DNA of 64,000 bases, taken from the NCBI RefSeq assembly GCF_029784155.1, contig NC_073691.1:59285746-59349745 (forward strand). The letters are read 5' to 3'. The notes under the pieces were generated by a model. That model had not been told where the DNA came from, did not search any database, and was given only the letters and a program-made list of their open reading frames with translations. Each line of letters begins with the position of its first letter. The stretch's first letter is position 1. The DNA comes from Uranotaenia lowii (lineage: Eukaryota > Arthropoda > Insecta > Diptera > Culicidae). This document shows positions 43,858 through 55,204 of the stretch, one piece after another. The position numbers and the translations under genes are program-made.

Positions 43858-44492
43858 TTTATCATGAGACATAATCCTACTCTGGAACATAATCTGACCA
43901 TGTTTTTGTTGTTGTTTCGATTAAAGTCGTTTTACCATCTTTATGGCATTCGCGACTTTTTTCAGCGTTACAGTTGGCTGACAGTTATTGAAAAACTTAT
44001 CCGGTACAACTGTTTTCGATGTTTAATCTTGGGCTCGAACTCGTGAGCAACGGCTAAGGAGGCAACTGATTTGCCAACTCAAACAATTTATTATATGCCA
44101 ACTGACATAATCAGACCATGCAACATAATCCAAACATATGACCAATTTCTAGCATGTGACAAATTTCTACAATGTGTCATAATCCGACCATGCAACATAG
44201 CCCGACCATGTGACATGAACTGACCATGTTACATAATCCAACCATGCAGCATAATCCAACCATGTAACATAATCTCACCAATCGTCATAATAGGATCATG
44301 CACCTTAATTTGATCAAGTAACATAATTCGACCATGCAACATAGTCGGACCATGTTACATAATCGGACCATGTCAAATGACCGGATCATGCAACGCACCT
44401 CACCATGTAACATGAACTGACCATGTGACATAATCCCACCATGGAACATATTTAATCAGACCATGCAACATAATTCGACCATGTGACATGCG
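43858..44492 (+). repeat. 18-bp minisatellite, right part
   Basis: More than 20 imperfect units like ACATAATCCGACCATGCA continue from the left part. A family 1 SINE interrupts them at about 43903-44085. Units vary between ACCATGTGACATAAT and ACCATGCAACATA(A/G)T. Confidence 0.85.
43903..44085 (-). repeat. tRNA-derived SINE, family 1 (longer copy)
   Basis: On the minus strand it has box A-like GAGTTGGCAA (44080), box B GAGTTCGAGCCC (about 44042-44031), CAGTTGTACCGGATAA as at 8162, then ATGCCATAAAGATGG and an AACAACAACAAAAA tail. It is the same family as 8083-8185 but with the 3' half. It sits inside the minisatellite. Confidence 0.78.
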
Positions 44493-46369
44493 ACGGCGTC
44501 ATACTCCTTTATATATGATGTCCATTAAAGAAGCTATCTTCGTGACGCGAGATCCATTCGCAAGTTTCATTTAGCCCCCTATAGTGTTGTCGATAGACGA
44601 AATTTAGCGCCAAAAAAATTGAGTAATTATTATTTTCACCAACGCTTTATCTCAATAATGATTCCAGATTGCAGAAATAATTAAGAAATATTTGAAGTGT
44701 GAACTTGAATCAGGATATCTTAACACACATTTTTCGCAAAATACGTTTGATTTAAAAAAAAGTGTCATAAAACTTTAGCATTTTTTCATTGTCGGCCTCG
44801 CTCACAAAACATGAACCGGTTGCATAAACCTGATCGATATGCCAACCACTGCATATTACACAAGTAGAATGTGTGTAGATACAACGATAAGGAGACATTA
44901 CTCTAGGATGACACTAATGATAACTAGTGAGACGATTAATTCCCTTACCCTTCTAATGTCAAACCTCTTCTCAAACCAGCATCTCTAAACCTTAAAAGAC
45001 GGAGAAGAGCAAAACAAACTTTAAGCGGCCGAAATTGCTCGCCCTACCTTTTTCTTTTATCAAAAAAATTCCCACGTTACATTTCTGGCCAGAAGTTGGC
45101 CTAGTTGCAAAACACGGCCAGTATGGTGCGGTTTTCGAGAAAAAATAAAAAGGTTGCTGTCCAACCAAAGACGGTGGGTACTCAGAAGGGATATCATCAG
45201 CCATCGTCATAAAATCGTGGTGAATGTTATTCTGATTTTTTTTTCACTTTCCTTTACATCTTTCGAACCAGCAAAGAAGTGATATGGCTGTGTGGCCACT
45301 ACTAGCAAACATCCCTGGCGAAAAACTTCTAGCAGGTTTCCCTAAAGAGGATTGTGGCAGCCAGGCGATGTTTTGGTGCTGCTGCTTCTTCGGGTGCGGT
45401 CTGGCTAGGAAAATAGTACGAGTGTTTGCCAACTGATAGGAGGGAGAATTATTATGTGTTATTTTTCATTAAGAATTAACGGGAAAACTAACAAGAGCGA
45501 AAAGGACCCAGCCTTTTTCGGGACCGTACCTTCAAGTGGCAATATTCTTCGTTGCCTATAAGAAGGGGCAAAAAATTCAATATTCGCCAAACGATGAGAA
45601 GGGTGGTAGCACAAAAAAAAATCCCAAAGCGACATCTTTTAACTGCAAACAATTTCGTATGAGTTGAGCACTCATTTCCGCTGTTAAATTACTGCCAGAC
45701 TTTTTCTTCTTGTGTGGGGGTGAATGGCAGCGAGGGAAATTCCCGCACGAAATTTCCCACCCAATAAAAATGGCAATAATACAGCACCCCCTATCAAACA
45801 GGGTGCTATAATTGTCAACCGGAGCTTCGTTAGATGTGTAAAATGGGCAGATAGCAATCACGCGACGATTTGCAATATAAAAAATTGCATGGAAATTGCA
45901 AATTTCCGCTTGTTTTCAAACCCTTTCAATTTTAAAGTTGAAGAACGGTGTAAAAAAAGAAAAATGGATGATGAAAATTACTCTACTTTTTTAAAAACAA
46001 GATGGTAGATAATCAACCTCTTTTATACCGAACAACACTAGATCGCCGTTTAGTACAGTTAAGTACACGAGCCAATGTAACCAACAACGAATGATCGACG
46101 TTGTTCTGCTTTTTCTTTATTAGATTAGTTACAAGAGATATTTGTTTCAAAATAACTGTACAAAATGTTCGAAAATTTAATTTTTTAAAATTAACAAATG
46201 GAAATAATGGTCACGTTACTATTCCTTATGAAAAAAAAATGCCGGGAACCTAGTGCGAGGGGGTCACTCGTAAAGAAATGCTGCAGTTTTGATGAACATT
46301 ATTTAAAAATCGTACGAATTTATCCTGTTTTTGTTTCCCAGACAACCGTTTGGTGAGTATTTCGAATTT
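44493..46369. other. Intergenic, moderate G+C, no gene recognised
   Basis: About 45000-45900 is less A+T-rich than its surroundings and shows no repeat signature. Frames of 60-95 codons occur on both strands without recognisable domains. It may be unique host DNA, perhaps regulatory or intronic. Confidence 0.4.
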
Positions 46370-48250
46370 TCAACACTAATATACGTGCAAATATACGTGT
46401 AAACATATCGTATACAATTCAGCAAAACCAGTATATACGTATCATTTTGGAGGTCATATATGTACGTACATTAGCACACATATTCTTGATTTGAATTGTA
46501 TTGAATTAAAATTTGCACGATTTGTCATGCGAATCATTAACGACTACTCTAATTCTTTTTGGAATATACTACGACAATTTACATCATAATATAGATGATT
46601 GAGGTTGTAATCTTGTTGGTCTTCGCTCAAGATGCGATTGGGAATAGCTTTATATACGACATTTTTCGTACCAGTATGGAAAAATTAACGACTTTTTTGG
46701 TCATCTTCTGCAACCTCATTTTTCATCAGCTGATTAAAAAAAAATAACTTCAAAAAAATGCGTTTTTTGCTGTCAAATTCAAGTTTATATCGTAAAATTT
46801 ATAATTTGCCTTATTGCTGAATTTTTTCAACGTTCATGAAGTCATTGAAGTACCTGGACTTGATCCCCTGATGATACGATCTGCAGCTCATGATGGTTCC
46901 TCGAGGCTATCGGGAAAATATAAATTCGAAGGGAATTTGCTTCAAAGGCATTAAACCAAAAGCAAGTCGTATATTTCTATAACTTAAATCTTTTTAATCG
47001 TAGAACAGGTCAACGAAGATCTAAAAATAGACCAACATTTTGAAGCCTTCTAATTACGATTTCAATTATCGATATCTCATTATCATAAACGATTTTATTG
47101 AACTTATTTGTATTCTTATGCAACGTATCAGCAAATACGTTTTACGAAAATCAGATATGCAAATTAATTTGCATAGGTATACGATTGTATACACATTATT
47201 ACGAATCAATGCAGTTATATACGACTGTATAGCATATATTTATCTCCAAGTGGCAAGCAGAGTTGCGAGCTTAATGTCTGTTTATCAGTTTACAAGTTTT
47301 GTTTAAATAACAAGAAATGTCATTGTTTCAGTCAAAAATATATTCACGAAAGAGCATTTTTACGAGAAAACCTATTAACGTACACCATACTTTACCCCGC
47401 AACATTTCATTATTAAGGAGAAGTAGTACCAGGATAGAGGTGGCACTAGCTTAACCTATACAATGAAATCTGGTTGGTCCGAAGTCTACATGTGGTGAAC
47501 ACGTATACTCCGGACGGTTTTCTCGCAAAAATGCTCTTTCGCTCTTTTCAACATCTGTAAACTTTCTCTTCACTTCTCTATCCATCTATATCAATTTTCA
47601 TTTCTGATATTCTTTCTTTAGGAATATACATTTCCCCGATAGGCCGAAAAATTAAATTTACAAAAATTAATTAACGGTGGTTAACTTATTTTAAAAATTA
47701 AATTTACGATATTTAAAAAAAAAATATTAGAACGAACAACTATGATAGCACAGAGTGAGTAATGTCTTTGAAACATACTTACATTTACATCGACAGGTAC
47801 GATATTGGAACACTCAATATGAACACTCTAGGAAGAATTTTTATTACCAGCAGATACGTTAGTACTTTTGTATTGCTGAACTTATCGACTGTAGGTACCA
47901 CTCTTCCGACATTTTATATTTTTTGATAGAAAATTGTACTTTTGGCTAGGATCTAACACCTGGTTGTTATGATAATACAAATCGTATTTCATGTTCAAAA
48001 AATCTTAATTTTGAACTATTTTATGCATAGCACGACAAAATCTGTCAATCACGGCTGATCATCGTATATCGGTCGAGTTCATATGTACATAAATACGAGT
48101 CTCTCTTCTTGTCGTAATAAAATTATGCAATGAATTTAAATACGATAAAGAATACGCATGAGCCGTACATTGTAGGTGCAGATATTCGAAAATAAGTTTA
48201 AATGAAACTCTATACTATACAACCTGTAAAATAAAATACGACTTTTGGTT
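46370..48250. repeat. ATACG/CGTAT-rich region
   Basis: The words ATACG, CGTAT and TACGA occur dozens of times over 1.9 kb (for example ATATACGTGCAAATATACGT at 46380), far above their frequency nearby. No simple tandem period is evident. Confidence 0.5.
47345..47545. mobile_element. 200-bp MITE with 25-bp inverted repeats
   Basis: GAAAGAGCATTTTTACGAG (from 47348) is the inverse of CTCGCAAAAATGCTCTTTC (to 47540) with one mismatch over 25 bp. The interior is unique. The target duplication is unclear. Confidence 0.65.
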
Positions 48251-48398
48251 GTCAGGGTTGAAACCCCTCTTTTTCAATTAAAGAACAGTGAGATGGATTC
48301 AGCTCAAATAATTATCATGTGTAAAAATGTTTTGATTCTAAAACAAAAACTCATCACACCCCCAGATCAGACTCTACTCCAACAATGATTTTCCTTAG
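48251..48398. other. Spacer, no feature
   Basis: Ordinary sequence leading into the candidate splice acceptor at 48398. Confidence 0.4.
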
Positions 48399-48487
48399 AT
48401 GTGGAATTATTGGCATAAGATTCTATGCCGGACCGGCTTTCTCATCGCTGGCATTGTCCTCACAGCGCAACCGCATTGCATATGTCT
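48399..48487 (+). other. Candidate first coding exon (weak)
   Basis: A pyrimidine-rich tract ending TTTTCCTTAG is followed by ATG and 29 codons, then a good donor (CT followed by GTAAGA). The reading begins MWNYWHKILCRTGFLIAGIV and contains a hydrophobic stretch (GFLIAGIVLTA) suited to a signal peptide or membrane anchor, with Cys and His after it. The flanks are A+T-rich, while this block is near 50% G+C. No partner exon is identified and chance is possible. Confidence 0.28.
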
Positions 48488-49039
48488 GTAAGAAACCAAA
48501 CTAACCACATCCCATAACCCATCACAAGAAAAAACATCGTTTCCATCCATCAGCCATCAAGGATATTATCGAATGATGTATCGAACACTGTGTGTGTATG
48601 TAAACCGGCATTTGAAAAAAATAAAATAAAAAAAACATTTCTTCGTTTCCACCCTCCAACTAAGATGTTCGGTAGTAAGCAGCTGTGCGTGTGTATGTAA
48701 ACCGACTTTAGAAAATACTTTCTTGTTTCGAATTCCCATCAAAGACAAAGATGGTAATAAAAAAAATTCGTTAAACAGCAGATGACCATCACATCAGAAA
48801 GGGAGAGACCACATAGAGTGTCAATTGAAGGACCGCCCATTTATCGTAAATCAGTTCACTTTTAGATAGTTTAGATCGTTAATGTCAAATTAGCATATTC
48901 TCAACTTTTAGCAGACATATTTACGAATTGACAAAACTACCATCCGATTGAACTTTTTTTAGGCAAAGCTTGACGGAAAAGAACGATAGAAAATCACTCT
49001 ATATCATCGTGTTTGCGATGGTTATTGAAAATGTCTTAA
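48488..49039. other. Spacer, no gene
   Basis: Two similar phrases, GTGTGTATGTAAACCGGCAT (48590) and GTGTGTATGTAAACCGACTT (48689), each followed within 15 bases by a run of A, suggest a short old duplication of about 100 bp. Confidence 0.4.
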
Positions 49040-49687
49040 GGGGGGGGGGGATAGGGTCTAACGGGCATAAAAAAACATAATTTTCACGATTTTTTTCGTA
49101 GAAAAATATTGAAAAATGAGCCGGTGACGGAGCACTTTCGAGGATGCCTTTTAGAAAACAGGATTTGCGGTGGACACTGTATCTCAGCACAGAATCATCT
49201 GAAGTCAAAAAATCAGAGCAAAATATTTTTAATAGATTTTTTTCTGGACCCCAACGGTTTTATTTAACTTAAAAAATTTTTAATGAAATTTTTGTGGCTG
49301 TTTGAAGTAAAAACTACGATTTTTCACGAAAAAATCCGTCATTTTTTATCTGTAAAATCTCCCTAAAGTGAAAAAAAAAGAAAAACGTTGGGGTCTGGTT
49401 TTTATATGTAAAAAATATGTTCCAAATTTGAAAAGAATCGGATAAGTAGTTTTCAAATGACGATGTCCACGGACTTTAAAAATGTGCTTTCGAGAAAAAC
49501 GCGTTTGAAGTTTCTGCTCTTGCTTTCTTGCAGTATTAGATAGGAGGAGATAAAGGCCTATAATTTCTACAGTTTTGCTTCAATTGACTTGAAAATTTGA
49601 CACAACATTCTTAAAATGTTTTACAATAAGAAAATAAAAAAATAAAAAATCGAATTGTTGAAAGTGTTAGACCTTACCCCCCCCCCC
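49040..49687. mobile_element. G-run MITE, about 650 bp
   Basis: The ends are inverted: G11 then ATAGGGTCTAAC on the left, GTTAGACCTTA then C11 on the right. The interior is non-coding. Confidence 0.65.
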
Positions 49688-49861
49688 TCATATTCCATTT
49701 GGATTATTATTTCTATTACGATTTCATGTTAGCTGGGTGGCATTGGAATTTTGCCATCTCTTCTCTGGGTGTACCCTCGGATACGAATTTTATTTGCCGG
49801 TCGAGTTTTTTTTCTCTACTCCTTAATAAAGTTCAGTAATCACATCCAGCGTTCGGCATCG

Positions 49862-50410
49862 CTAAGAGCGAGTTCACTTGTGTTGGGAAAATGTGGTAGA
49901 AATTTTGACACTTCAAACACATTATGAGAATTTTACTATGTAATTTTCTGTTTTCAAGATCTGGGTCCGTCAATTTTTTCATAAGAGCAAGTTCACTGGT
50001 GTTAGGAAAAAGTGGTAGAAATTTCTTCCCTTTTTGCACATTTTATAAATTTTGCCATGCAAAAACATTTTCAAGATCTGTCGCCTTCAAGTTTTTTTAC
50101 AACACGTGTTGTATTTCCGCATGCTGTGATACAAAAAGGGCAATATTTCTGTCACATACAGCTGAAATAGAAACAGTGTTGTAAAAGATACAACACCCAG
50201 AAATCTTGAAAAAATTTTTGCATGGTAAAATTTTCATAATGTCAAAATTTCTACCAATTTTTCCCAACACCAGTGAACTTGCTCTAACACTATGTCTATT
50301 TTCCCATGCTGTGATGCTTGATATCATGAAAAATGTTTTGTATTGAACAGTTTTCAAAATGTATTACATGTGTCAAAATTTCTACCACTTTCTTCCAACA
50401 CCATTAAACA
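49862..50410. mobile_element. Nested pair of foldback MITEs of one family
   Basis: The terminal phrase GTTCACT(G/T)GTGTTGGGAAAA with GTGGTAGAAATTT occurs at about 49869 and 49989 on the plus strand, and inverted at about 50245-50288 and 50370-50405. The inner pair (49981-50288) forms one element inside the outer pair. ACAACAC/GTGTTGT words add further self-pairing in the interior. Confidence 0.7.
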
Positions 50411-51112
50411 TTAGGGTGTCCCAAAATTGCATAATGTCGGGGAATCTGGGGGCTCACCCTTCAAATGGTATATAAGGATGTGGAAAACAAACTTTTGTAT
50501 GGGGCCAACTAAAAACTATCAATTTTAGAGATTCCGCAAACTCGATCTTTGAAAAAAGGCAACTTTTTAAAGATTTGATTTCAAATGAATTCTAGGCCCA
50601 AAAATGTTTATAAAATTTAAATGTTTTGTATATTTTTAATTTTGTTTGGATTAAATACTACAAGTCAAAAATAAAAAATGAACCAAGTTTGTATCAAAAT
50701 CTAAAATCAGCAAGCAATTTTTCATACAAAATATTTGTTTGTTCAAAAACTTTATATTCATCTGACCAAATTGTGTACCTAACGTAGTTTTTTTAATAGC
50801 ATTGCCATCAAAGATTCGAATTTTGTGCACTCAAACTTTGCTGAACAAAATATTTTGTTTATATCATTGTGTGAAGAGCTATTTGGTTTCATTTTCGAAT
50901 TCCTCAAATTCGGTGGTCTTAAAAGATTTGTTTTGGTTCAAAACTCATCCATAATTTATTGGGTTTGATTGAACTGTCTTTAATAAAACGTAAACGTTAC
51001 TTCAATATTTTGCAAAAACATCATAGATGATTTTTAAGTCAAAACTAAGATTTTAATAGAGGGTTTGAAAAATTCTAAAAAGATCCTATATCGACTCAGG
51101 CTAATGATCAGC
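50411..51112. repeat. Dispersed repeat related to 27.96-28.1 kb
   Basis: GGTCTTAAAAGATTTGTTTT followed by CAAAACTCATCCATAATT (50910-50960) matches GGTCTTAAAAGCTTCGTTTT with CAAAACTCATCCATGATT at 28022. The inverse of its right end (CTGAGTCGATATAGGATC near 51100) matches GACTGAGTCGATTTGGGG at 27980, so both are parts of one palindromic-ended family. The left end AGGGTGTCCCAAAATTGC may be its other terminus. Confidence 0.5.
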
Positions 51113-51116
51113 TTAA

Positions 51117-52737
51117 CCCTCTACTGCATACGAGCCTGTATGTGTCATATTAGACCGCTGCAAGCTTTGTATGGGAATTTCAAATTCTTAAATTTGTACA
51201 CCTCCCATAACTTTTTTGATTGTTTATGCTGCCAGAAATAGAAATAAAAATAAGAACTCCGGAATAAGAAATAGAAATAAAAATTTTGGAAGCGATCCGT
51301 TGAGTCCTGAAATAGCGCAACGAGATTCACTTTTCTATGGAAATTTCTATGGGAAAACAAAATTTGTCATTCAAAAATCACCACAGAAAATATTTAACTT
51401 TGGACGAAAAATAATCCTTGATTCTTGCAGTACAATTTATGTGAAGGTAGTAAAACCTAATTTGTACTCCATAAAAAAATCAAAATAATTTTTATAATTT
51501 ATGCGTTTTTGTCTGCTCATTTGGATGCAGTATTGCCGTAGGATGAAAATAAAAAATCTCAAAAAAATGCTTTGCATTGTAAGAGCATTTATAGATTTAT
51601 AAATCCTTTGAAGAAACATATCATGCAATTATTAAAATGACAAAAATAAAATAAAATACAAAATTAACCAAAATTACAAAAATTTAAAAATTACAAAAAT
51701 TACCAACATTACAAAAATTACAAAAATAACATAAATAACAAAAATTACAAAAATTACAATAATTACAAAAATTACAAAAATTACAACAATTACAAAAATT
51801 ACAAAAATTACAAAAATTACAAAAATTACAAAAATTACAAAAACTACAAAAATTACAAAAATTACAAAAAGTACAAAAATTACAAAAATTACAAAAATTA
51901 CAAAAATTACAAAAATTACAAAAATTACAAAAATTACAAAAATTACAAAAATTACAAAAATTACAAAAATTACAAAAATTACAAAAATTACAAAAATTAC
52001 AAAAATTACAAAAATTACAAAAATTACAAAAATTACAAAAATTACAAAAATTACAAAAATTACAAAAATTACAAAAATTACAAAAATTACAAAAATTACA
52101 AAAATTACAAAAATTACAAAAATTACAAAAATTACAAAAATTACAAAAATTACAAAAATTACAAAAATTACAAAAATTACAAAAATTACAAAAATTACAA
52201 AAATTACAAAAATTACAAAAATTACAAAAATTACAAAAATTACAAAAATAACAAAAAATTACAAAAATTACAAAATTACAAAAATTACAAAAATTACAAA
52301 AATTACAAAAACTACAAAAATTACAAAAATTACAAAAATTACAAAAATTACAAAAATTACAAAAATTACAAAAATTACAAAAATTACAAAAACTACAAAA
52401 ATTACAAAAATTGCAAAAAATACAAAAATTACAAAAATTACAAAAATTACAAAAATTACAAAAATAACAAAAATTACAAAAATTACAAAAATTACAAAAA
52501 TTACAAAAATTACAAAAATTACAAAAATTACAAAAATTACAAAAATTACAAAAATTACAAAAATTACAAAAATAACAAAAATTACAAAAATTACAAAAAT
52601 TACAAAAATTACAATATTACAAAAATTACAAAAATTACAAAAATTACAAAAGTTACAAAAATTACAACAATTACAAAAATTACAAAAATTACAAAAAGTA
52701 CAAAAAGTACAAAAATTACAAAAATTACAGCAGAGGG
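51117..52737. mobile_element. TTAA-flanked element carrying a 9-bp satellite
   Basis: TTAA at 51113-51116 and 52738-52741. The terminal repeats are CCCTCTACTGC on the left and (inverted) CCCTCTGCTGT on the right. A CCC start and TTAA duplication are typical of piggyBac-type elements. There is no transposase. About two thirds of its length is the satellite at 51660-52729. Confidence 0.75.
51660..52729 (+). repeat. (ACAAAAATT)n satellite, about 1.07 kb
   Basis: About 118 copies of a 9-bp unit, nearly perfect over 51790-52246 and lightly mutated (ACAAAAAGT, ACAAAAACT, ATAACAAAA) elsewhere. As the unit is three codons long, it creates a long false frame of Phe-Val-Ile repeats on the minus strand. 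Confidence 0.97.
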
Positions 52738-52741
52738 TTAA

Positions 52742-54153
52742 CAATGCTAATTCATTCTATTTATAATATTTGATGAAGTGATCTGCAGAATCTGTTAAAA
52801 AATTGTATATGGTTAAAAGGAAGTTGAAAAAAGGAATAAAACTTTTAATCTTTCATTGGATTCTTTTTCTATGAATGTTGCGGAAAGAAGTAATTCAAGC
52901 AATAAAACTTTAATCTGTGTCCTATCGTCGGACTCTGGTACGCACTCCTCCACTAAAACAATCAAGTTTAATTACCCTGCGGAAAAAATCTTGTAGGTAA
53001 GCAGATGTGCTGACTTTACTTTTTTTTTTTTTGAAAAAGTAAGTTATGATATTGGAATGGCACCTTGAAAGTATATAGTGCCAGTTTCGTAGCCTCTGAT
53101 AAACAAAAACAGTGGATTTAGTTTGTTTTCTTCTATTGCTCTGATTACTCAAATGAAATATGTTGATATTTTCCTGAACAGACCACTTAAACTTCACAAT
53201 TTTTTTTCGCTCAAATAATTCATATCCCATGTTTTACGCCTTTTTATCTCAATAGAGGAAGCCAAATCACAGAACACAAAAGCATTTTAATTATCGCAAA
53301 AAGCTTTTCCACGTACAATTGCAAAACTCCCGAACATCTGAGACCCTCATTCACATGTTCAGCGTTCAGGACCTATAGGTGTGTTCGCCTTTTTGTGGCA
53401 GCCAGCAAAAAAAAAAATTAAACCCTCCATTATAAAACAGCACAAATTCGCAACAATTTCCCAACCGTTTTCTCCATATTTGGTTTTGCTCGTTGTTTTT
53501 CCTTTCTAGCTGCCAGCATGCTAAAGTGACCACCATGCGCTAATATTTATTTCATTTTAATTGCTGGCAGATGAAGAGAGTAGGGCCACCTGCTGAAGGA
53601 GCGGGTTTTTTCACACTCGCACCCGGCTCGTTCGGGGGTATAGTTTTATTGTAGCGGGTTTTTTTTATGTTTCTATGAACTAAACTCTCCCCAAATCTCA
53701 CAGATGAGGGTGTGAGATACGTGGGTACATGGCAATACTTTTAATGAGCAAACAAATTAGGACGATTTCATTCGCACCGCGGTAGAAAAGCAGGTCTACC
53801 ATTTTTTGTTCTACTTTATATTGTAGCGGGTTTGTGGGGTTTTTGCCACAAGGGACTCGATTGGGAAGATTGGTTTTGCCAAGTAGGTAGAAAAACAACT
53901 GAATGAAACGTGGAAAATGTGAGTTTGATCTCCTTCAAAAACCGTATAATCATAAATCGAACAAAATGTCATTCAAATTCAACTTTTCAATCACCCGTTC
54001 GTTCTTTTACAACCCCCAATACACCTCCCTCCCACCTCTATCTGATTTTCTCTCGTTTTCAAAAGGAAATGTCAATCTTCGAAATAAATCATCTTCTTGT
54101 ATTAGAACCATAGCAGCGATAAAAAACAACTAAACATAGTTTTTGTATGAATA
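52742..54153. other. Intergenic, no gene recognised
   Basis: A moderate-G+C part (53300-53900) contains two TATTGTAGCGGGTTT phrases 170 bp apart and TGCCAGCATGCTAA. A minus-strand frame of 102 codons (52922-53230) has no recognisable domain. Confidence 0.4.
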
Positions 54154-54214
54154 TAGTGCCTCGAAAAAAGCGGAAGCTCGAATAACCAGAGCTCGGATAA
54201 GCGGGGTTCTACTG
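54154..54214 (-). repeat. Pogo-like transposon end (fragment)
   Basis: On the minus strand it reads CAGTAGAACCCCGCTTATCC, then GAGCTCTGGTTATTCGAGC. CAGTaGAACCCCGCTTATCC is the well-known terminal type of pogo/Tigger-related elements, with TA next to the end. Only one end is present. Confidence 0.6.
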
Positions 54215-54499
54215 TAGTTTTGTTCTGTCAGCTCTAGTTTTCGAGATAGCTTTTGAAAATACGGAAAAATTCAATTTATCATATACATTTTTACAAGACC
54301 GCGAGTAATTTTGTCATTTGAGAAAAAAAAAAATGGAAGTTTCCATTGCGTGTGTGAATACGGGAATTTTGAGGTTATTTTAAAGGAAATTTGAAGTTGA
54401 TGGAAAGTATTCGATTTGATTTCAACAGAGCAACACCACCCTGTGTAACTGGTCTGCTCAGAACCTTAAGCAGTACAGTAGCTGCTTCATATGACCAGA

Positions 54500-54620
54500 G
54501 ATGCCAACGTGCCTGATTTTTCATGATTCGCCTGATTTTTTGAGGCTCAGCCTGAAAACCTGATAAGCCATTAAATTTCCCTGATTTTTTAAAATATGCT
54601 CGACTTTGCCTGACTTTTGC
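54500..54620 (+). repeat. Degenerate GCCTGATTTT repeat block
   Basis: GTGCCTGATTTTTCATG, CGCCTGATTTTTTGAGG, CCCTGATTTTTTAAAAT and TGCCTGACTTTTGC occur within about 100 bp at uneven spacing. Confidence 0.45.
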
Positions 54621-55204
54621 GAATGTTATGAAAAATTGGTAGTAAGGAACTGGATTAGGTATCATTGTCAGAGGTGCAAAGAGATCCCATCATGAAACAT
54701 GCAGTGCCGATTCTAACAGCCCGACGTTCATTGTTGAAGTTAAAAAGTGAAAATGTTGCTGAATCAAAGCAATCGAAAGAATCCTTTTAATTCTTGTTTA
54801 AAAAAGGGAAATAATTTTCTCGAAGCATTTAAGACTAAGTTTATTGAAAGAATATTGAACAAATGACTATTTTGCTAGAACCGGGTTTTAAAAACATCAT
54901 ATTTTCTGTAAAAGAGACAGTTCACTCTAAACAATTTAATCATTAAGTATTGCTATGCTACTTAATTCTTTATACTGAACACTACACAGGGGAACAGCAT
55001 TTTTGGTGCATTTGTTTTAGTAACTAATTTTGTAAGATTTTGGCATCCTGAACCCAAAACATTTATTGGACTTTGTCTATCACCTCTAGTTTTGGTGATA
55101 TGGCGTGTGGAGAATTGGTTAGTTTTGGGTAAAATCAATCAATGATAACTTGTAGATTTATAAACCAACATGAAAAAAAAGCTAAGTTAACTCATTAACA
55201 ACCT
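54621..55204. other. Intergenic, no gene seen
   Basis: A+T-rich DNA before the large foldback element; nothing recognised. Confidence 0.4.

Noticed and set aside
52268..52744. A 158-codon protein of Phe-Val-Ile/Cys repeats
   Set aside because: It is the minus-strand reading of a 9-bp satellite; no independent evidence of coding.
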